Below, piece after piece: positions 8,200-16,966 of a stretch of DNA of 64,000 nucleotides. The translations under genes and the position numbers were made by a program. The stretch is from contig NZ_MQUB01000001.1 in the NCBI RefSeq assembly GCF_002943755.1, positions 62,001 through 126,000 of the forward strand, in the 5' to 3' direction. The notes beneath the pieces are model-generated. The model was not told the DNA's origin. It saw only the letters and a program-made list of their open reading frames with translations, and searched no databases. Source of the stretch: Aureitalea marina. Lineage in GTDB: Bacteria > Bacteroidota > Bacteroidia > Flavobacteriales > Flavobacteriaceae. Every line of letters begins with the position of its first letter. Position 1 is the first letter of the stretch.

Positions 8200-9216
8200 G
8201 TGATCGTTTTGACCATTTTCAAGCCTATCTGTTTAGTCCTTTGTGCTTTCATGCTTCTTGGTTGTGCCACGCAGAAAACCAAGATCAATGGCGTAAGCTT
8301 TGTAGCTTCTCGCGACCAAGTAGAACAAAGGAACGTAGAACCATTGGTTGGACTACATGCAAATTTTGCATCGGTCATGCCATTTGGTTTCCTGCGGTCC
8401 AAAGACAATCCAAACATTATTTACAACACCGAAAGGCAGTGGTTTGGAGAAACAAGAGCAGGGGCCAGGCAGTACATTGAGGTGCTTAAAAGCAACGAGA
8501 TTTCGATCATGCTTAAACCCCAAATTTGGATATGGCAGGGCGAATTTACTGGCTATATCACAATGAAAACCGAAGATGATTGGCAAACACTGGAAAGTAG
8601 TTACCGAAAGTTCATCCTGGACTTTGCCCAATTGGCAGAGGAGACAGGCGTGGAGATCTTCTGTATTGGTACCGAATTGGAACAGTTTATCATGAACAGA
8701 CCAGAATTTTGGACATCACTGATCGACGAAGTTCGCCAGGTCTATACAGGTCAATTGACCTATGCCGCCAATTGGGATGAATACAAGAGAGTCCCATTTT
8801 GGTCGCAATTGGACTATATCGGTATAGACGCTTATTTCCCGGTCTCAGATTCTCAAACTCCCTCAGTAGCGGAGGCCCGCGATGGTTGGCAGAACTGGAA
8901 AAGTGAGATGCAGGATGTTTCTTCTGCTGCCGATCGTCCTGTTGTGTTCACCGAATACGGTTATCGCAGTATGGATTATTCCGGTAAGGAACCCTGGAAC
9001 AGTGACTGGACCATTAGTAAGGTCAATCTCCAGGCCCAGACCCAAACTACCCAGGCCCTCTTCCAGGAGATCTGGGAGGAGGACTGGTTCTCTGGGGGAT
9101 TCGTATGGAAATGGTTCATCAATCATCAAGAATCCGGAGGACCGGATAATGCTCAGTTTACTCCTCAAAACAAACCTGTTGAAGCCGTGATTCGGGAACA
9201 GTACAGCCGGAATTGA
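8200..9216 (+). CDS. GH113-like glycoside hydrolase lipoprotein
   Basis: This 338-aa lipoprotein (lipobox LLGC, lipidated Cys22) has a TIM-barrel domain resembling glycoside hydrolase family 113, which includes beta-mannanases. Candidate catalytic residues are Glu159 in GTELEQF (acid/base) and Glu252 in FTEYGYRS (nucleophile). Known members cleave beta-1,4-mannosidic bonds; the substrate here is inferred only. The only in-frame start after the upstream TGA that keeps the signal peptide is GTG at 8200. The stop overlaps the next gene by 4 bp (TTGA). Confidence 0.8.
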   Translation: MIVLTIFKPICLVLCAFMLLGCATQKTKINGVSFVASRDQVEQRNVEPLVGLHANFASVMPFGFLRSKDNPNIIYNTERQWFGETRAGARQYIEVLKSNEISIMLKPQIWIWQGEFTGYITMKTEDDWQTLESSYRKFILDFAQLAEETGVEIFCIGTELEQFIMNRPEFWTSLIDEVRQVYTGQLTYAANWDEYKRVPFWSQLDYIGIDAYFPVSDSQTPSVAEARDGWQNWKSEMQDVSSAADRPVVFTEYGYRSMDYSGKEPWNSDWTISKVNLQAQTQTTQALFQEIWEEDWFSGGFVWKWFINHQESGGPDNAQFTPQNKPVEAVIREQYSRN

Positions 9217-10469
9217 AGCATCTTTTTTACACTTTTTTATTGGTCTGTGTATGTCAGACGGCTATTAGTCAGACCGTCGAGGAGATCCTCGTAGAAAATA
9301 ACAAGAAGACCAGAACGTCCTTTATTCGGAAGATATCCTCCGTTAGGAAAGGAATAACCTTGGATTCAACTCAATTGGACGAAGATGTTAGAAGACTGAA
9401 GCAATTACCTGGAATAGCACACGCTTACTACAAGGTCAACAGAACGACTTCGGGAAATGTAGAGGTTGTCTTCGGGGTAGAAGAGAATTTCACCATCATC
9501 CCTTCAGCCAACTTCTACACCACTAACGACGATGAATTTGCTTATCGCTTGGGCCTTTACGAGTTCAATGCTTTGGGGCGAAACATCATAGTTGGAGGGT
9601 ACTTTCAACGAGATATCTTCAATTCTTTTGGTCTAGGACTCCGAGCACCCTATTTGTTCTCTCGCAAGTTGGGGATCTCGGTTTTCTATCAGGATCTTAC
9701 CACCTTGGAACCAGTATTCCTGGATCAGGGAGCAGCAGATTACCGGTATAACAATACAGGAATTGAAGTACTCGGATTGTACGAACCTTCACTGAGGCAC
9801 CGCATTTCTGCCGGGGTCAATTTCTTTGCCGAGGACTATTCGTATTTGGAAGGAGCTACAGACCCCGACGTTCCTCAAGGTCTGAACGTAGACAAGGTCT
9901 TGTTCAAGGGGATCTATGAGTACAACAAGGTGGATTTCTATTACTACCTGCTTAACGGATTCAAAAATGAGCTAAACCTCCAATATGTGATCAGTTCTGA
10001 CCAGGTCCTTCCCGATTTCTTTATCTGGCGAAACGACTTTATCTACTACAAGCGGGTAGGCGAAAAGGGCAATTGGGCCAACCGCCTTCGCATTGGTTTG
10101 GCCACCAATTCCGATTCTCCCTTTGCTCCCTTTGCTGTAGACAATAACCTGAATATCCGGGGGGTGGGAAACACCATCGATAGAGGAACCGGTTCTATCG
10201 TCCTCAATACCGAGTTCCGATACACCCTTTTCGAAAAGAAGTGGTTTGTCCTGCAGGGCAATGCCTTTATCGATTCCGGAAGTTGGCGTAATCCGGGAGG
10301 GGACCTCAGTGATTTTGGCGATAATCAAAACCTCCGCGTCTATCCCGGTTTAGGGGTTCGTTTTATCCATAAGTTTATCTTCAATACTGTTTTCCGCATC
10401 GATTATGGCTACGGAATTACCAAGGATGCCACACGTGGATTTGTCTTCGGGATCGGCCAGTACTTCTGA
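9213..10469 (+). CDS. BamA/TamA-like outer-membrane protein with one POTRA-like region
   Basis: This 418-aa protein has a signal peptide (to about residue 19), one short POTRA-like region (about 20-95, including LDEDVRRLKQLPGIAHAYYKV) and a C-terminal beta-barrel ending in GIGQYF, as in Omp85-superfamily proteins. It is much shorter than BamA, which carries five POTRA domains. The start is TTG at 9213 inside the stop of the GH113-like gene (TTGA), implying translational coupling. It may export or assemble its upstream lipoprotein partner, but this is a guess from gene order. Confidence 0.72.
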   Translation: MKHLFYTFLLVCVCQTAISQTVEEILVENNKKTRTSFIRKISSVRKGITLDSTQLDEDVRRLKQLPGIAHAYYKVNRTTSGNVEVVFGVEENFTIIPSANFYTTNDDEFAYRLGLYEFNALGRNIIVGGYFQRDIFNSFGLGLRAPYLFSRKLGISVFYQDLTTLEPVFLDQGAADYRYNNTGIEVLGLYEPSLRHRISAGVNFFAEDYSYLEGATDPDVPQGLNVDKVLFKGIYEYNKVDFYYYLLNGFKNELNLQYVISSDQVLPDFFIWRNDFIYYKRVGEKGNWANRLRIGLATNSDSPFAPFAVDNNLNIRGVGNTIDRGTGSIVLNTEFRYTLFEKKWFVLQGNAFIDSGSWRNPGGDLSDFGDNQNLRVYPGLGVRFIHKFIFNTVFRIDYGYGITKDATRGFVFGIGQYF

Positions 10470-10470
10470 C

Positions 10471-11028
10471 CTAGCGGGAGGTAAATTGGATGGTTCCCTT
10501 TAGACTGAAATGATCGTCTATGGCCTGGTCTTTAAGATTCTCGAAAAAGGATGGCGAATTGAAAGTGACCCCGTATTCGGTTCGGTCCATTTGGTGTTCA
10601 AATTGCAGGCTGAGGCCTTGGGAACTCTCCGAGATATTGGCTTTAATTCGCTCTTCTTTTGTGTTGCCTTTGATGGTCAGATTTCCGACCAGTTCCACCT
10701 CTCCAGTTGCCTGCTTTAAAGGCTCAGTCAAGATGAAAGTGGCTACCGGGAAGCGTTCCACGTCAAAGAAATCCGCATCGCGTAAATGATCTCTCAACTG
10801 TTGGTTCTCCTGTTGTAGCGATCGCATATCGATCACAATGTTCAGGGTGTCAATTACTCCGTCCTTCAGGCTAAGCCTTCCGGATAGAAGTTGTAAGCTG
10901 CCTTCGGGTGAATAAGAACTATAAGCCGCCTTTCCCTGCCAGCTGATCTGGGTTGGAGTTGCGACTTCTAAGTGTTGAGCCAAAAGGCTAAATGGGACAA
11001 TCAAAATAAATAGGATAGACTTTTTCAT
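10471..11028 (-). CDS. YceI family periplasmic protein
   Basis: This 185-aa exported protein is of the YceI family, a lipocalin-like barrel that binds isoprenoid or other hydrophobic ligands. The signal peptide is about residues 1-17. Family features include the region around DHLRDADFFDVERFPVATF, then VGNLTIKGNTKEE and the conserved end around DDHFSLKGTIQF. The gene lies 3 nt after the stop of the next secreted protein on the same strand, so the two are probably co-transcribed. The ligand cannot be predicted. Confidence 0.88.
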   Translation of the reverse strand: MKKSILFILIVPFSLLAQHLEVATPTQISWQGKAAYSSYSPEGSLQLLSGRLSLKDGVIDTLNIVIDMRSLQQENQQLRDHLRDADFFDVERFPVATFILTEPLKQATGEVELVGNLTIKGNTKEERIKANISESSQGLSLQFEHQMDRTEYGVTFNSPSFFENLKDQAIDDHFSLKGTIQFTSR

Positions 11029-11031
11029 AAC

Positions 11032-11532
11032 TTAATTTTTTGATGTTAAAAGATTGGATGTGGTATGTATGGTTTGGTAGCCACAGATGCGATCGCCTTC
11101 GGGAGTAAGGCCGATAAAATACCAAAGGGCCCAACCACCGAATAGCGAATCGCCAACTCGCCAGTTCTCTGTCCAGACATAAGGTTGTCCTTGCAATAGT
11201 TGCTCGTTCTTGGTCCCGAAGAATTTGTCAAAGTCTTTTATTGGGTATTGTTGTCTTAAATTCCATTGATCATTGTAATACAGATAAGCCCCAAACTCAA
11301 CTATGGTTACCGGACCCTCTTTAGAATAGATTACCGTAGCATGTTTCCAGTAATAGTTGGATTCGATCTGAACGGGATGGTTGACCTTAGGAAAATGCTC
11401 TACCAATAACTTTCTCTCAAGCTTATTGATCACCTCCGGGAGAGGAGTTTCGGGACTTGGGGTTCCGTAATTGACCTGTGCCTGGGAGATGGCTGATGTT
11501 ATGATGAATAGGTAAAGGATAAGCTGTCGCAT
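11032..11532 (-). CDS. Secreted protein of unknown function
   Basis: This 166-aa protein has a signal peptide ending near AISQAQ. I recognise no family. The mature part is rich in Trp and Tyr (YYWKHATVIY, WALWYFIGLTPEGD), which suggests a small soluble beta-rich domain. There is no lipobox and no T9SS domain. It is followed after 3 nt by the YceI gene. A role with YceI in the cell envelope is possible but unsupported beyond adjacency. Confidence 0.7.
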   Translation of the reverse strand: MRQLILYLFIITSAISQAQVNYGTPSPETPLPEVINKLERKLLVEHFPKVNHPVQIESNYYWKHATVIYSKEGPVTIVEFGAYLYYNDQWNLRQQYPIKDFDKFFGTKNEQLLQGQPYVWTENWRVGDSLFGGWALWYFIGLTPEGDRICGYQTIHTTSNLLTSKN

Positions 11533-11616
11533 CTGTTTGAATTTTTGACAAATATGAGATGCACAGGGGGTAGCAGTCGTCTCGATTATCTAATTGAGAC
11601 CTTTTTTTTGGACTTT

Positions 11617-12729
11617 TTATTCGTCCAGAAGATGTTTAGGTGATCTTCCAGTCAGCTTCACGGTAGCCCGATTAAAGGAAGCTTTGGAATTAAAACCTAC
11701 CTCAAAGGCCAGGCTTAGCAGGGTGAGTTTTTTGTTATCAGGATCTTTCATTAATTCCTTCAGCGCATCAAGGCGATAACCATTGATGTAGTCATTGAAC
11801 TTGGTATTTAATACCACTGAGAACAGTCGGGTGAGTATGTACGGCTTCACCTGCAGTTGTTGTGCTAATTCTCTGAGGTGGAGGTTTGGATTCTTGTACA
11901 ACTGGTCTTCCTTCATGGCCTTGTCCAGGCGTTTGGAAAGGGTTTGGAGTTCTTTCATTTCCTCATCGGAAGGCAGGTCCACTACTTTAAAGGCCGGTGT
12001 GTTTCGCCTGGAAAATCCTTCCAGGCCTAACCAATAGGTAATGGCCGCCATGCCAATAAAAATTGGAAGGTTAAAGGTATTGAATGCGAAATCGAAAAAC
12101 AGCCAGTCGATCAAGGTGATTCCCATGAACAATATCGTGAATGCCATCAGCACAATGATCACCCGTTTTATCCATTGTATGCTATGAGGGATGAGTTTAT
12201 ATCCATGGACATCAGGTGGGTTATTTAGCAGTCTCCAGCACTGAATGCCGTAATAGATGATTAATCCGGCAGAGACCAAAATCATGGTTGGGTGATGCAC
12301 CCAGATCACATAGCCCCAGTATCCCAACCAGGATAAACTCTCTCTAGTGCCATCCCAATAAAAATTCTGTGCCTTAATAAAGAAACTCCAGACGGTCTCT
12401 ATACCGACCGGGATAAAATGGATCCAGTCCTTTTTTTGCCATTGGTAGGCGGGATTCACATAAGTGCGCACAAAGAAGTAGATCAAGGCCCCATAGATCC
12501 AGTTGAATTCAAGAAGGATATAATACAAGGGGTCTTCATAGGTTCCCCATCCTAGATAATGCAGGATTTCGACGATGAGTCTATATGAAAAGAATAAGAG
12601 GATACCAGCCAGGAAACGAAAGGACAGCCGATGAATGCTGTGGTTTCTCCAGAGTATAGAACCATAGATCACGCCTTGCAATGCCCCGGCACCCAAGACG
12701 ATCAAGATTAGAATGGTCGCTGTCTCCAT
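11617..12729 (-). CDS. AraC family regulator with N-terminal membrane domain
   Basis: This 370-aa protein combines about seven transmembrane helices (residues 1-235) with a C-terminal AraC DNA-binding domain of two helix-turn-helix units. The first runs LRELAQQLQVKPYILTRLFS and the second contains SLAFEVGFNSKASFNRATVKLTG. The type is common in Bacteroidota and is thought to sense a ligand at the membrane while binding DNA from it. I chose the ATG at 12729 (METATILIL) rather than 12810, because the longer reading would overlap the end of the upstream glycosyltransferase. Targets are unknown; it sits next to the arsenosugar cluster. Confidence 0.87.
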   Translation of the reverse strand: METATILILIVLGAGALQGVIYGSILWRNHSIHRLSFRFLAGILLFFSYRLIVEILHYLGWGTYEDPLYYILLEFNWIYGALIYFFVRTYVNPAYQWQKKDWIHFIPVGIETVWSFFIKAQNFYWDGTRESLSWLGYWGYVIWVHHPTMILVSAGLIIYYGIQCWRLLNNPPDVHGYKLIPHSIQWIKRVIIVLMAFTILFMGITLIDWLFFDFAFNTFNLPIFIGMAAITYWLGLEGFSRRNTPAFKVVDLPSDEEMKELQTLSKRLDKAMKEDQLYKNPNLHLRELAQQLQVKPYILTRLFSVVLNTKFNDYINGYRLDALKELMKDPDNKKLTLLSLAFEVGFNSKASFNRATVKLTGRSPKHLLDE

Positions 12730-12749
12730 TCCCTTAAAGATAGGAAAGA

Positions 12750-13453
12750 TCAGGAAGCGATATGCCGTCTGTAATACTGATGTAGTTGGTTGGGTCCGGC
12801 ACCTAACCAACGTTTCAGATGGATCACCGTAAAATGGTATTGCAGTTTCCAGGTACCGAGTTCGCCATATTTCCTGGCAGAAGTGGTAATATAATCAGGC
12901 AGAACAGTGAAATCCGTTTGCTGATATAGCCTGCCGATAAACTCGCAATCTTCGTATATGGTAAAGTCTTCGTTGAATCCTTCCATCTCCAGGAAAAGTT
13001 GACGGTCTACAAATAAGGACTGATCTCCCCCCGGAACATGGGGTGATTAAAACGAGTGAACCACTGCGAAAAACCAAGCACCGGGTGGCTCTTGTCAAAA
13101 CGCATTCGGAAACACCCTGCTCTTTTACCAGCTTCCCATGCTGAAACGATCAACTGTTCAAATGCGGAGGGAAGTGTGGAATCCGCATGCAAGAAATACA
13201 GTATCGGGAACTTGGCAACTCTCGCGCCCAGGTTCATTTGCCTTGCCCTTCCGCGCTGCGAGCGCAGCAACCGAATATCAAGCTCGGGATTATTCTTAAG
13301 ATAATTCTGGACCAGGACCGTGGTCCCGTCTTCACTACCCCCGTCCACAAGTATCACCTCTTGTTGCACGCTGGAAGAGGCATTTCGAAGTTGATGCAGC
13401 AATCCCAGGATGGTTTCGGCTTCGTTCAGTATGGGGACAACAACAGAAAGCAT
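12750..13453 (-). pseudogene. Arsenosugar-type GT2 glycosyltransferase (TIGR04283-like), frameshifted
   Basis: Two reading frames together encode one GT2 enzyme of about 233 aa. The first frame (13453 down to 13007) gives MLSVVVPILNEAETI, VDGGSEDGT, FLHADSTLP and FNHPMFRG. The rest (GDQSLFVDRQLFLEMEGFNE, EDCEFIGRL, to the stop at 12750) is in another frame. The break falls at a run of six C on the plus strand (13027-13032); a seventh would restore the frame and read FRGGDQSLF, as the family expects. This may be a true mutation, phase variation or a sequencing error. The family accompanies ArsS in arsenosugar clusters, as here. Confidence 0.82.
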
Positions 13454-13462
13454 TGGGTCTAT

Positions 13463-14200
13463 CTAGCGCAGCTCATTTAGGTTCCAGTCGTATTCCAAAT
13501 AAGCGATCTTGGTCTTTGGGTCCAAGGGTGTTTCCAGGTAAGGGTTAATAAAACCGATCACATTCTTTTTACCATCCACCTGGAAGTCCTTGGTGAACCA
13601 TTTAAAGATCTGGGAGATCCTGGCCTTCTTTCCCTCGTATTGGTTCTTATCGCTGTTCAGGAATTCCCTGGTCAATTGATCCAATTGCGCCTCCAACTTG
13701 TTTGGTGTAAAAGCCTCGTTCAGCAATCTGGGACAGGAGACAGAAGCACAATTAATGGCAAAATGGATACGTGGTTCGTCCATCTTTCTCAAAATTTCGT
13801 GCTCAACGTCGTTCAAGCTAAGCTCATCCTCTCCCAAGCGGACGATTTTTTGATTCCAGGGAGCATTGATCTCTTTGATGCTTTTTAAGGGATAGTTCTG
13901 AAGGATCAACTCGACTGTGTAGGCATTGTAGACATTGATGTAATAGGCTAATTTATCTTCCCTGGACCAGTGATCTCCAGGAGGTGTTTTTTGGAGTAGA
14001 TCCAGATAGATTTTCAACGCATCTCGATCTTCAACAAAACCGGTATAATTAACCCATCCCGCAGCATCCACATGCTTTTGTAACAGGGCGGTCCACTGAT
14101 CGTGATTGGGAGCCTGCCCTTTCTCAGTATGTTGGGCCATCATATGGCCGGACAAGGTCATACTCAGGACAAGTAGTCCAATTATCATCAAATTTTTCAT
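13463..14200 (-). CDS. DUF547 domain secreted protein
   Basis: This 245-aa exported protein belongs to the DUF547 family, whose biochemical role is not established. A signal peptide covers about residues 1-23 (to HMMAQ). Family features are YYINVYNAYTVELIL, the NAPW motif and HFAINCASVSCPRL, with conserved His and Cys residues that suggest a thiol-dependent activity. I prefer the ATG at 14200 over the TTG at 14215, since it starts a standard signal peptide. The gene sits inside the arsenosugar cluster, 9 nt from the frameshifted glycosyltransferase and 15 nt from the sterol-desaturase-like gene. Confidence 0.85.
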   Translation of the reverse strand: MKNLMIIGLLVLSMTLSGHMMAQHTEKGQAPNHDQWTALLQKHVDAAGWVNYTGFVEDRDALKIYLDLLQKTPPGDHWSREDKLAYYINVYNAYTVELILQNYPLKSIKEINAPWNQKIVRLGEDELSLNDVEHEILRKMDEPRIHFAINCASVSCPRLLNEAFTPNKLEAQLDQLTREFLNSDKNQYEGKKARISQIFKWFTKDFQVDGKKNVIGFINPYLETPLDPKTKIAYLEYDWNLNELR

Positions 14201-14215
14201 AGCTAGAGTCTTCAA

Positions 14216-15103
14216 TTAGTTCTTAGAACTTCCCAATGGATACATTTCCTGGTGCAGGAAATCTTCCGGGAAATTCTCGTCACCGGGGAACCCTAATTCG
14301 ATATCACGACCGTCATACGGAATGTGGTCTGTACCGAAGAGATAATCCCAACAACTCAGGGTTAGTCCGAAGTTTACCCCATACTTTACATCGGCCGGCA
14401 GTTTTTTTGCGTGGTGCCAAATGTGCATCTTAGGGTTATTGAAGACATATTTAAGAACACCATAGTCCCAACCCAGGTTGGCGTGATTCAAATGACCCAC
14501 GGCCAGGGTAGAGAAGTGAACAATGGCTACATCCCTTGCGTCAAATCCGCCAATGAGTGCTATTGGGATGTATAAGAGAGATTTGTAGATCACCGGTTCC
14601 ATCCAATGGTATCTGAGGTGAGCGGCAAATCCCATCTGCTTCACACTGTGGTGTACTTTGTGGAAATTCCACAGCCAGGGCACCCGATGCAAAAGACGGT
14701 GGGTATTCCACTGCACAAAATCAGAAACCAGGAAAAAGATCAACAGGCCCAGGCCCAGGGGCAAGTCGTCAATATCGAAAAGCTGAAGGCTGAAAGTTGA
14801 GAGACCAGCCAGGGACAAGAGATCTTCAAATAACTGAGATGCCGCATTGGACAGGGCGATGAGTACGATCAGGTTGAGCAGGAAAAAGTTGAAGAACATA
14901 TAGAAGGTGTCCAGCCAAAAGTCCTTTCGGAAGATTGGCTGATCTTTTCTCCAGGGAAATCGAATTTCAAGCGCCCAAACGATCAATGACACCAGTATAA
15001 GGCCGTAGAAATAATTCTCCCAGTGGAAGCGGGTGATCTCATCGAGCAGATAATTCCAGTATCCGGAATAGGATTCGGCAATCAAGTCTAAATACTTCTT
15101 CAT
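14216..15103 (-). CDS. Sterol desaturase / fatty acid hydroxylase family membrane protein
   Basis: This 295-aa membrane protein has four to five hydrophobic helices and the eight-histidine di-iron signature of the family: HRLLH, HKVHH and IWHHAKK, plus a further His in AVGHLNHANLGW. Such enzymes oxidise lipid chains (sterol desaturases, fatty acid hydroxylases, alkylglycerol monooxygenase). It lies between DUF547 and ArsM on the same strand. A lipid-modifying enzyme in an arsenosugar cluster raises the possibility of an arsenolipid end product; that is inference. Confidence 0.87.
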   Translation of the reverse strand: MKKYLDLIAESYSGYWNYLLDEITRFHWENYFYGLILVSLIVWALEIRFPWRKDQPIFRKDFWLDTFYMFFNFFLLNLIVLIALSNAASQLFEDLLSLAGLSTFSLQLFDIDDLPLGLGLLIFFLVSDFVQWNTHRLLHRVPWLWNFHKVHHSVKQMGFAAHLRYHWMEPVIYKSLLYIPIALIGGFDARDVAIVHFSTLAVGHLNHANLGWDYGVLKYVFNNPKMHIWHHAKKLPADVKYGVNFGLTLSCWDYLFGTDHIPYDGRDIELGFPGDENFPEDFLHQEMYPLGSSKN

Positions 15104-15139
15104 CTGCCTTCTGATTTAAACATCAAAGTTAATGATTAA

Positions 15140-16108
15140 TCAGCAGCAACCTCCTCCGTCATAGTGATAGGTGGAAGGGCTGATAAAGATATCGTCACGA
15201 CCCAGGTCAGCGAGATTAGCAGCCGTCTTGTCGCAAATGGCAATGGGTTGGTTTTTTAATAGTATATGTCCCTTTTTGTCGTCCAGGTATTCTTGGTCCC
15301 CAAAGTAAATAGCGGCCTTCCCTGTAAACACGCAGGGTCCGTCAGCCGGCATGGGATCTTTAATAGCCGCCACTTCTATACTTTCTATGTAGATCATCTC
15401 TTCAGTGGGATAGTGCTTGGGATCCAAGATGCGATACGGTTTCCGGGCACGGATCTCGATAGTGCCAAAGCCTGCATCGGTCAAAGCCTTCACATATTCG
15501 TCTATGGGTAAACTTCCGCTGAGGCAAAGTGCGCGTAGGCGGTCGTCATTGCGCAGGGCCTCGTTCATGGGTTGCTCACAGACGGGATCACTCATGACTA
15601 GTCGTCCATGAGGCTTCAATACCCGGTACATTTCGTCTATGGCTTTTTTTAGATCATCTTCTTTAAAGATGTTGAACAAGCAATTCTGTGCAGCCACATC
15701 TATGCTATTGTCCTTTACGGGTAGGTTCAGGGCGTCTCCTTTTTTCAGATCGACGAAACTACGGTCGAACCAGGGATTTTGCTCTTCTGCTTGTATAAAA
15801 TTACGGGCTGATGCTTCCAGCATCTCATCCACTACATCCACTCCGATCACACCTGATGTCTGACGCGAGAAATAGGCAAACTGGAGAAGTTCCATTCCGC
15901 CGCCAACCCCAACATATAGTACTTTGGGATTACCGGTCAGGTCCCTGGCATGAACAGTACTGCCACAGCCATAATTCATCTCCTGCATGATCTTGGGAAT
16001 GGTCAGGCCCGGTAGCTCCCAGACTGGGTTGGTGGTACAACAAAGGCCCACATCCGGGGTCAGTGCAGCATCCTTATAGACGTCGTGAGTGGTTTGTAGA
16101 TAGCTCAT
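15140..16108 (-). CDS. arsM: Arsenite methyltransferase ArsM, arsenosugar-type
   Basis: This 322-aa SAM-dependent methyltransferase is predicted to methylate arsenite stepwise to dimethylarsenic. The SAM-binding motif is VLYVGVGGG (63-71), followed by VIGVDVVDEML. Candidate arsenic-binding cysteines include the pair C23/C24, C48, C143 (QNCLFN) and C177 (SDPVCEQP). The protein ends in a Gly-rich tail with a Cys pair (YDGGGCC), as in the ArsM form found beside ArsS. ArsM and ArsS are known to cooperate in making the arsenic nucleoside precursor of arsenosugars. No ArsR-like regulator is in the cluster. Confidence 0.9.
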   Translation of the reverse strand: MSYLQTTHDVYKDAALTPDVGLCCTTNPVWELPGLTIPKIMQEMNYGCGSTVHARDLTGNPKVLYVGVGGGMELLQFAYFSRQTSGVIGVDVVDEMLEASARNFIQAEEQNPWFDRSFVDLKKGDALNLPVKDNSIDVAAQNCLFNIFKEDDLKKAIDEMYRVLKPHGRLVMSDPVCEQPMNEALRNDDRLRALCLSGSLPIDEYVKALTDAGFGTIEIRARKPYRILDPKHYPTEEMIYIESIEVAAIKDPMPADGPCVFTGKAAIYFGDQEYLDDKKGHILLKNQPIAICDKTAANLADLGRDDIFISPSTYHYDGGGCC

Positions 16109-16153
16109 CAGTATGTTGATTTGTTCTTTTAGGTCGAATTATCCGGATCGAAA

Positions 16154-16966
16154 TTACAAAGAGTGGATCAATTCGGTAAAGAGGGTAATCATATTCGGTT
16201 CGGCTTTGCTGGCCATGGCAATAATATCGTCGATATCCACTGGTTGTAGATTATCCGGGTCACATTCGTCGGTCAAAACCGATACAGCGGACACCGGAAT
16301 TTTCAAGTGATTGGCTACAATGATCTCCGGCACAGTACTCATCCCGACGGCGTCTGCGCCAATGGTTCGCAAGTAGCGATATTCTGCCCGGGTCTCTAAC
16401 TGAGGCCCCATGACGCTCACATAGACACCTTGGTGCAAAGTGATATTCTGAGCTTTAGCGATCTGGGTTAATTTTTCGTTCATCTGCCGGTCATAGGGTT
16501 CCATCATATCGACAAAGCGAACACCCAACTGATCTACTCCTTTGAATGCCAGAGGTGATCCTCCCTGAAGGTTAATGTGATCGTCTATCAGCATAATTTC
16601 CCCTTTCTTAAAGCTGAGGTTGATCGCTCCGGAAGCATTGCTCACCAGCAGTCGTTTAATACCCAATTCTTTCATCACGCGAACGGGAAAGGTCACATCG
16701 AACAAACTGTATCCTTCGTATAGGTGAAATCGGCCTTGCATGACCACCACCTTTTTCCCTGCCAGGTTACCGTAAATGAGTTTGCCTTTGTGGAATTCGA
16801 CGGTTGCCGTTGGAAAGTTGGGGATGTGATTATAGCTCACCTCATTGATGACCTCGATATGGTCCACCAGTTTACCGAGTCCGGTTCCCAGTATTATCCC
16901 TATTTCGGGATTTTCAAATCCGCGGTCCTGCAAGAATTCAGAGGCCTGTTGTATGCGTTTAATCAT
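16154..16966 (-). CDS. Purine-nucleoside phosphorylase (trimeric type)
   Basis: This 270-aa phosphorylase is of the trimeric PNP/MTAP family, which cleaves purine nucleosides with phosphate to base and ribose 1-phosphate. Motifs are GTGLGKL, MQGRFHLYEGY, LLVSNASGAIN, ETRAEYR and VSVLTDECDP. In the last motif an Asp stands where 6-oxopurine-specific PNPs carry Asn; MTAP-type enzymes acting on adenine nucleosides also have Asp in this region. The gene lies between arsM and the DUF2064-type glycosyltransferase and overlaps the latter by 8 bp. It could release adenine from an arsenic nucleoside, but a housekeeping role is equally possible. Confidence 0.92.
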   Translation of the reverse strand: MIKRIQQASEFLQDRGFENPEIGIILGTGLGKLVDHIEVINEVSYNHIPNFPTATVEFHKGKLIYGNLAGKKVVVMQGRFHLYEGYSLFDVTFPVRVMKELGIKRLLVSNASGAINLSFKKGEIMLIDDHINLQGGSPLAFKGVDQLGVRFVDMMEPYDRQMNEKLTQIAKAQNITLHQGVYVSVMGPQLETRAEYRYLRTIGADAVGMSTVPEIIVANHLKIPVSAVSVLTDECDPDNLQPVDIDDIIAMASKAEPNMITLFTELIHSL

